From Temnopleurus reevesii (Eukaryota > Echinodermata > Echinoidea > Temnopleuroida > Temnopleuridae): a DNA stretch of 29,967 nt. Where the stretch lies: contig BQKZ01002162.1 of assembly GCA_036244855.1 (NCBI GenBank), forward strand, positions 53,155 through 83,121. The letters are read 5' to 3'. The position numbers and the translations under genes are program-made. The notes under the pieces are model-generated. The model did not search any database, was not told the origin of the DNA, and saw nothing but the letters and a program-made list of their open reading frames with translations. Shown piece after piece: positions 24,062 through 29,967 of this stretch. Each line of letters begins with the position of its first letter. Within the stretch, counting starts at the first letter, position 1.

Positions 24062-24653
24062 AGAAGTTTAGTTTGTGTGGTCACTCTGGATGCAACATTT
24101 TTACCCATTTGTGTAATGCACCTGAATCGAATTTGAAAGGGCTAAATATCTGTTGATTATTATTATTATTATTATTATTTAGTCGGCAATTTCAAAACAA
24201 AACAATTACAGTGTAGGTAAAGGATACAAAGATAAAAGAACTAGGTAAATGAATAATTAAATAAGACCAGCAGTTGGTTTGAGAGGGCTGCTGGGTCATG
24301 GAAAAGGAGAATTTAATCTCCATAACCCGCAAGTTTTCCATCCCAACCCTCTCAAAGCAAGTGCTGGTGAAGACACGTAAATACAGATTCCTGTTTGATA
24401 GCACAGTTATCAATAACCTTCATACCACAATGCTGGAATTCATAAATGAAAAGCAAGAAGAGCTTAATGAATCGAGAGCGAATAGCACAAGGTCAAACCC
24501 TTTTCAATCACTGAGGAAAGCTGAAACTAGAGAGAAGCAAAGTTTGAGTGGTCACCCTTGACCCAAAGCTTTAATCCATCTGTGTAATACACTTGGATTG
24601 GATTAAGAGGGGTAACTTGGTAAACCAACCTGAGCTTCATATATCTGTTGATT
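24062..24653 (+). repeat. Diverged direct repeats around a hairpin-bearing segment
   Basis: 24062-24158 and 24533-24653 share, in order, TTTG(T)GTGGTCAC, CAT(T/C)TGTGTAAT(G/A)CAC and ATATCTGTTGATT. The second has an extra stretch before its end. Between them lie a (TTA)n tract (24159-24179) and an inverted repeat, TTTGAGAGGG near 24278 against CCCTCTCAAAGC at 24348-24358. At its centre is the palindrome GGAGAATTTAATCTCC. This is probably an old repetitive element; the family is unknown. Confidence 0.5.
24159..24179 (+). repeat. (ATT)n microsatellite
   Basis: About seven ATT units directly after TCTGTTG. Possibly the tail of an inserted element, as in the SINE ending at 16147. Confidence 0.85.
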
Positions 24654-24933
24654 CCATTTTCTTCCTTCATTCCTTAGAGTTGCCTCATCGTCTTCAAGGT
24701 CACATTCCTAACTTTCTCGCTTCTTTCTCCTCCATGATCGATTGAAGCGTGAGTGAGTTGCGTGAGGGGGGTAAACACTGTCATGAAGAATAATGATTGA
24801 TAGTCGCACGCTGCCGACTGATTAGCCAAACGTAACAGCTATCAGGCCTCTAATCAGGCTGTCGTTAAACCATGCAGAGATAGAGCAACGGTGTTGGTCT
24901 AGGTGGGGATGCACAGTGCGCTTCTATCCCTAA

Positions 24934-25450
24934 AGCCGGCGCTGCACTAGCCCGAGTTTCCTTCATCTCGGGTTTTTAGCCCAATCACACCTCTTCTCAA
25001 TCTAGCTCGAGATTCAGTAGTCCGAGCTGCACTATACCACTAATTGAAATCTATCTCGAGATGAAAACTGTCATCCTCCATGATTTAGCTCGAAATTCAT
25101 AAACCCCGTCTGCATTATATCACTATCGGGCAATTAAAACTAGAGTGACCATAGGAAAACCAACGCGATGGAATGGTGTGACCTTGATGCGAACACAGCC
25201 TGAGGCAAATAAAATCAGCTGCGTCTTAACTTAACTGTGGAAAATACGAACGAATTAGTGAGCTATTTCTCGAATTAGCTCACTATTTTGGAAAATAGCC
25301 CAAGATATCTTGGGCTCGAGATATTCCAGTGAATTAGCTCACTATTTGCATCTGCACCGCCAATTACCTCGAGCTAGTTCTGATCGGTCTATTTACCCTG
25401 ATCAGAACTAGTGAGCTAATTCAAAAACTCGCTATAGTGCAGACGCAGCT
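24934..25450 (-). mobile_element. Repeat element copy 2, inverted relative to copy 1 (517 bp)
   Basis: Starts AGCCGGCGCTGCACTAGCCC and ends with CTCGCTATAGTGCAGACGCAGCT, the mirror of the copy at 8201-8774. Blocks such as CCCAAGATATCTTGGGCTCG, TGAATTAGCTCACTATTT and the paired GATCAGAACTAG / CTAGTTCTGATC motifs match the reverse complement of copy 1. The interior is shorter. No coding capacity was seen, and no convincing target-site duplication could be read. Confidence 0.72.
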
Positions 25451-26500
25451 GAAGTGTCAGGCAGTGTTGGACATCCAGGGAAGAAATGTTAATTGGCAAG
25501 TGTTTTGTGGGTCATTAATGTAGCTATTAATAAATATTGAAGCATTTGGCCAAAGCTAGTCTCACTAGACCATCAGCCACTTGTGCCTTGTTGGCTTGAT
25601 CCTATGGTCATCCATCATAACTTCGCTCGCAAAATGGGAATTGGTACCATTTTCCTTTATTATATTGAAACATTTTCTTCCAAATTCTTCAGAAATCTTT
25701 TCCTGTAATTCTTATCATGATATTGGTTGTATTTTCACTTCCATCTTAAAGAAACATTGTCCATAAAATATAACATCATAAAGGATTATATAGTGATGTT
25801 GATAAATGTGTAGAGCTACTGATGTTTTTATAACAACGATCCAATGGTGATGAAGATGCTGTAAGGGTAGGAATATTGACCACGAATTAATGACAATGAG
25901 AGTGATATCAAAGGTCTGTTGCTAGGCATAGTCTTTTACAGAAGACTATCTCGATGAGTCCCGAATCAGTAGCAGTCTCAGCATGACATAGCCATGGTTA
26001 TATCAGGAAGATTGAGAGTAAGAGTTCACTAACATCTCATTCCTTCTCTACCAGGTACTCACCTGTGATGTTGAACCAGCTTCTTCTTACGTACTACATG
26101 AATTTAGAGGAATGTCCAATCCTCAATCTCTGCTTTCCATCTCTCTCTATCTCTCTCTCTCTTTCCTTCCACCTGGTTATCATTCTCCTGGTGAGTTTTG
26201 TGCCCCCCCCCTCCCTCACTTCATCATTCCTGTTTCTCATTCCATCCAGTAGACCAACACCCCTCTTCATCAATATCGGAACCCTACGGGTGGGTTTATG
26301 AACAACTTCAAGAACAACTGGTATCTGCTTGTGTGTGCAATGATAATATCATGCTTCAGCCCTAAAACTAATACCAGTCATTCTTAAAGTCTTTCTTAGC
26401 CTGGTAGAACAATGCCTTGATGGGTTTAGGCCACCCCCACCCCATCCCTCATTCACACTACTCCACCCCTCCAGTTAACAATTGTCCCTTATTATCAGGT
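25451..26500. other. Non-coding region between repeat element copy 2 and the 92-bp array
   Basis: Open frames are short and not conserved-looking. A TCTCTC-rich tract lies near 26140-26165. 26262-26292 resembles the 92-bp unit and may be its ancestor. Confidence 0.5.
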
Positions 26501-26501
26501 C

Positions 26502-26812
26502 TCTATCGGCATCCTCTTGGTAGGTTTGTTCCCCTCCCTTGTTCCCCTCCCTTGTTCCCATCACCCTACCACTCCAATACACCATTATCCCTCTACATCG
26601 GCACCCTCCTGGTAGGTTTGTTCCCCTCCCTTGTTCCCCTCCCTTGTTCCCATCACCCTACCACTCCAATACACCATTATCCCTCCACATCGGCACCCTC
26701 CTGGTAGGTTTGTTCCCCTCCCTTGTTCCCCTCCCTTGTTCCCATCACCCTACCACTCCAATACACCATTATCCCTCTGCATCAGCACCCTCCTGGTGGG
26801 TTTTGTCCGCTC
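26502..26812 (+). repeat. 92-bp minisatellite, about 3.3 copies
   Basis: TAGGTTTGTTCCCCTCCCTT recurs at 26521, 26613 and 26705, and a decayed version occurs at 26797. Within each unit the 13-mer GTTCCCCTCCCTT is itself doubled. Because 92 is not a multiple of 3, each copy moves to a new reading frame, producing overlapping spurious open frames. A more diverged relative may lie at 26262-26292. Confidence 0.9.
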
Positions 26813-27160
26813 TAAGAAAGTCAGTTAAGAGTCAAGGATGACAAGAGAAACAATCCTATTAATTAGTCTTTCAAATCAAAGCAATGGAAATAACGAAATG
26901 CTTCATTTGCAAGACCTAGTTTGCTCAAAGTTCAACTTGAGAAAGGAATTTAAATGAGTTCTTACAACATTATTCAGAGATGAAGTGACACAAATCTGTT
27001 TGTAATGTAACATAAACATTTATAAAGGAAATGTGTAAATTTTCTGCTAGCTTTATGATAAGTTTCCAATTTGCTAATCATATGGCAAATGAATTTCCTG
27101 ATGTTAATAATCAAGCTATGATCATCACAATTTCTACAACTCCACATCTCCTTTCTCTCT

Positions 27161-27165
<5 letters not shown>

Positions 27166-27210
<45 letters not shown>
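27166..27210 (+). repeat. (CT)n microsatellite
   Basis: An almost pure CT run of about 45 bases, preceded by CTCCCTCC. It is the source of apparent RERERE peptides on the minus strand. Confidence 0.95.
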
Positions 27211-27214
<4 letters not shown>

Positions 27215-28780
27215 ACACAACCACGCAATCCCTGCTGCCTCCTCTCTCGTTTTGAATCTGGTCTTTATTCTCATTCCAATCTCACCTCCCCCCCCCCCAA
27301 CCAAAAGGAACGGGATCGAGGGAGCGTGGTAACTGCTGTGCGGTAACAACCTATTGCCACGGCAACCTAAACGAACGCATCCCCATCTGTTACGCCCATC
27401 ATCACTCTCATCATCACCCCTCAGGGTGACTCTGTTTATCTATACTGGGTAACTTCCATCCTCTTCCATGCATAGGATAGAGGCCCACTCTCAAAGACTG
27501 GTTCTCTAGTATTTTAAAATTCATACATGATATGGCAAACTGTTCCATTAAAATGCTTTTTGGGGAAAAAAACAACTGTGAAAACTGGCAAAGACTCTAA
27601 ATATCATCTCTCATATTCACATATTCTCAATAGATTCTATTCAAATTGACTTATGTCCCAATGAATAATGCTGAGTAAAATTTTTGCAATATAAAACTAT
27701 TTTTCCATAGTTTAAAAAAGAAATTGAATCATAATTTTGTAAAATAAGTTAAAAGTTTGGTGTCCATTCTGGCTATCCCTACGCAGGTGCGCAGAAAAGT
27801 TTGGAGTAAAGTCACGCGGTTTGAGGACAGTTTGTGAAACTCCCCTGTGTATATATAACCCCACATCTAGAGACCAACATCACCACCCATAGATGATACA
27901 TGTAGCAGGATGGTAGAGGCATCTGGCATACTTGCTCAGAGGATCAGATTTCATTAGAAGCAATTAGATATAATTGAGTAACATCGCTAGAGAATGGTGA
28001 AGACATTTACATTGCTCACCAGCTGAGAGACTCTGGATTGTGACTAATGAGGAAATTTGCATTGATTTGCAAAAGGACTGGGGTACTGTTTACTGCAGTG
28101 TATAAAACCCCTAACGTTGATTCAAATAGTTTGCAGAGAATAATTTTTCTGTTCTCGCATTGCAATTTGCTATGCATTTTAGCATGATTCCTGTTAAAAC
28201 AAATGATGTTTCGTGTAGCAACTTTTTCACATAGAACTGTACAGTACAGTGATGACAATGTTTCTTCAACGTCTAAAACTGATAATGAAATGTGAAAGGT
28301 CAAATTATTCCCTGCCTTGCATGGATGATTATTGACGTATGTGCCATGAAGTGCCTTATTTCGCTGACCGGACATTTCAATATTTCATGTTTCAGACATC
28401 TACGTGTAGTGGCCCCTTTGTTGATGCATTCTTTATTAAGCTATTTCAAACAAAGTTCTGAGTAGGGGTCAATTTTACCCCCCCCCCCCAATACTATCTA
28501 CGCTCATGAATATTGTAAATGCATTAAGATATCAAGAACTGGATTCAATATTATATGCTGCCCTCTTTGGTAGGTTCCTGGCCAAACACTGAAAATCAAT
28601 GGACATACACAAGAAAATACACAATGTAGGAAGTTCTGGGGATAGGAAAGAGTTAGCATTGATGGTAAACTGAGATTATGAGATTATGAGATTATGGAAC
28701 TGAGATAGCATGAAAATAAATATCATTACGTTAAACTGAAAAAATACAACATACAAACAAATAAACAAACAGAAAACAAA
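27215..28780. other. Presumed intron (or flank) downstream of the exon
   Basis: If the exon is spliced as described, this stretch starts its downstream intron on the minus strand. I found no second exon. A minus-strand open frame at 28016-28375 (119 residues) lacks coding composition and recognisable motifs. ATTGCCACGGCAAC at 27353-27366 is X-box-like. A C-run lies at about 28479-28489. Confidence 0.5.
28672..28696 (+). repeat. 8-bp repeat (GAGATTAT)3
   Basis: Three consecutive GAGATTAT units, in the presumed intron about 90 bp past the exon's donor site. Confidence 0.75.
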
Positions 28781-28786
28781 TCTTAC
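28781..28786 (-). promoter_or_regulatory. 5' splice site (GTAAGA) of the exon
   Basis: Minus-strand AAG|GTAAGATT is a near-consensus U2-type donor. Reading through it gives a short hydrophobic tail and a stop, which supports splicing here. I could not identify the downstream exon in the remaining 28.7 kb. Confidence 0.75.
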
Positions 28787-29618
28787 CTTCTTTGTTTTCC
28801 CTAAGGTTCTCTGTTAGTGAGTTCTCCTCCACCACACCCTGGGATAGCTCTGATATGGACGAAGTATCACTCTCCGCAGGTTCCACTCTTGGTTGTATTA
28901 ATATGTTTTGTGCACCATCAGTTTGTATCATCGCCCCCGGTAACGAGGGTCCAGGTAACGAGGCCCCAGGTATTGAGCCCATGGGCAGTTGTAACGTCCG
29001 GAATTGTAAAGTACTTGGATCATTTGTCTGTTGTGTCACATGAACTTCGCTCGCTGAAGCGTCCAGAATTTTATCCGCCGGTGCTGCGGTCACCGTTGGT
29101 TGTACCTGTGGCAACGCCCCCTGGTTCGCAGCTAACATGAGCGTACCGTTTGACCCAGCTAAGCCGGGGTGTGTTAATAATAACGTGCTTGGTGTGGAAT
29201 TGAGCATTCCAGGGTTGACAAGGAAAGCAGTATTAGTCTGTGGATTCTGCACCACCAGTGGCGTCCCCTGCGCCGCCATGTTGGGATTAAGAAAGAAAGT
29301 CTGCATGTTGCTACCTCCTGGCTGGGTGTTAAGCAAGAATGTTGTGTTCGGTTGCACCCCTGGACACCCGTTCATCAACAGCTGAGGCGCACCTGCAGTA
29401 GCTGTCGTTAGGTTGGACTGGTTGAGAAGGAACGGAGCTGCTACCGTTGTGGGACTCGTTGCGTTGAGAAAGAATGATGTCGTAGCTGCGGCTGGGTTTG
29501 GGAGTCCAGGCAGCACAAGATTGGAGAGGCTTCCAGCGAACGGTGTGTTAAGACTGGTCAGGGTACCATTGGCTGATAGGACTGGAGCGGGTATCTGCTT
29601 TAGACCTTCGTTGTGGAT
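28787..29618 (-). CDS. Internal coding exon of an unidentified transcription-factor-like protein (277 codons, T/N/P/L-rich)
   Basis: Seen: reading the minus strand, a pyrimidine-rich tract ending in TTGCTTCAG precedes 29618. The frame then stays open for 832 bases to AAG|GTAAGA, with the GT at 28786-28785. The exon enters in phase 0 (first residues IHNEGLKQIP) and leaves after one base of a codon; reading on soon meets a stop. Residues 1-45 are hydrophobic/Asn-rich. Residues 49-165 carry a degenerate repeat (FFLN, FLLN, LLMN, FLLN, FFLN, FLVN, LLLT, LMLA), mostly 14 residues apart. Residues 215-229 hold three S-[I/L]-P-G units. Residues 246-277 are acidic and Ser-rich. There is no DNA-binding domain, membrane segment or signal peptide. 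Inference: a disordered activation-type region of a nuclear protein. The style recalls POU-factor (Oct-1-like) flanks, but this is too weak for a family call. The exon is far more GC- and CpG-rich than its surroundings. Coding call is strong; identity is open. Confidence 0.82.
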
Positions 29619-29647
29619 CTGAAGCAAGAAGCAATGAGCAATTGTTA
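29619..29647 (-). promoter_or_regulatory. 3' splice site: acceptor AG, polypyrimidine tract and candidate branch point
   Basis: On the minus strand the intron ends CTTAAC - AATTGCTCATTGC - TTCTTGCTTCAG. The AG occupies 29620-29619. The TTAAC match to the metazoan branch-point consensus places its branch adenosine at 29645, 27 nt before the exon, inside the usual distance range. The branch-point sequence overlaps the TTA that borders the adjacent MITE. The acceptor call is firm; the branch point is inferred from consensus only. Confidence 0.65.
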
Positions 29648-29777
29648 AGCCACGGTCACATAGGACCTCAGAAGCAATCTGATTCAACACGACTCTTTGT
29701 TCTGAGGCAGTTAACTGCGAGTTAACAAAGAGTTGTGTTGAATCGTGTTGCTTCTGGGCCTCTATGTGACTGGGGCC
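29648..29777. mobile_element. Foldback MITE (Harbinger-like) with TTA target duplication
   Basis: Seen: arms of about 55 bp (29648-29701 and 29724-29777) are reverse complements with few mismatches. The ends read AGCCACGGTCACATAG and, in reverse complement, GGCCCCAGTCACATAG. A short spacer holds the palindrome CAGTTAACTG. TTA flanks both sides (29645-29647 and 29778-29780). Known: a TTA/TWA target duplication with GG/GC-starting inverted ends is typical of PIF/Harbinger MITEs. The element has no coding capacity. It lies in the intron immediately upstream of the exon. Confidence 0.8.
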
Positions 29778-29967
29778 TTAGAAACTAAACATCTGGGCGG
29801 ATACTTTCTAGGAAAAGAAGACTTATAAAAAGGGAATATTATGGAAGTCTTACAACTATCGATTTAAAGCCCATGTATAGTTTTGGTAAAGATTAAAGAA
29901 ATGTGAATTTTGGGGATATATACCATGACATATAGTTTCTATACACATTTCAAGATCATAGCATATT

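Noticed and set aside
26417..26841. Three overlapping open frames of 65-100 residues
   Set aside because: The same 92-bp repeat read in rotating frames.
26974..27349. RERERE / SLSLSL open frames
   Set aside because: Produced by the (CT)n microsatellite.
28016..28375. 119-residue minus-strand open frame near the exon
   Set aside because: AT-rich, no recognisable domain and no obvious splice-site pair in the required phase; kept as presumed intron.
28792..29622. Plus-strand open frames opposite the exon
   Set aside because: Antisense shadows of the minus-strand coding exon; no splice-site or motif support.
29619..29690. Extension of the exon to the ATG at 29690 as a first exon
   Set aside because: The extra residues come from the acceptor tract and the MITE arm; the strong acceptor at 29619 explains the boundary better.

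Overview
The window looks like AT-rich nuclear DNA from an invertebrate deuterostome, most likely a sea urchin or other echinoderm. This rests on the mix of long non-coding stretches, tRNA-derived SINEs with (ATT)n tails, small foldback DNA transposons (MITEs), minisatellites and simple repeats, plus one clear spliced exon. The taxon call is inference from repeat style; no species-diagnostic gene is present. Nothing bacterial, viral or operon-like was seen.

The only protein-coding segment I can support is an internal exon on the minus strand at 28787-29618. It has a good 3' splice site, a good 5' splice site (AAG|GTAAGA) and 277 open codons. It encodes a Thr/Asn/Pro/Leu-rich segment with a degenerate 14-residue repeat centred on FFLN/FLLN, then an acidic Ser-rich tail. 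It resembles the low-complexity activation regions of metazoan transcription factors. Upstream exons must lie beyond 29967. The 28.7 kb on the other side is probably intron and/or intergenic DNA.

Layout. 1-3890: unique-looking AT-rich DNA. 3900-4110: 18-bp pyrimidine repeat. 4120-8200: non-coding DNA with a 46-bp duplication, a small inverted repeat and a G-rich tract. 8201-8774: foldback-like repeat element with a second, oppositely oriented copy at 24934-25450. 8778-8876: 56-bp duplication. 10534-10730: foldback element. 12640-16150: cluster of SINE copies. 16174-16695: pair of 52-bp direct repeats, each with a CTCF-like core. 17160-19700: AT-rich DNA. 19748-20465: 145-bp minisatellite. 21627-22107: eleven copies of a 44-bp repeat. 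22402-22568 and 23205-23367: two copies of one MITE family. 24062-24653: direct repeats around a hairpin. 26502-26812: 92-bp minisatellite. 27166-27210: (CT)n. 28787-29618: the exon. 29648-29777: a MITE beside the exon's 3' splice site.

I see no gene cluster or previously undescribed multi-gene system. The most interesting observations are the 14-residue repeat in the exon, the MITE whose target-site duplication coincides with a plausible branch point of that exon, the RFX/X-box-like sites (two of them inside the MITE pair), and the paired CTCF-like direct repeats.
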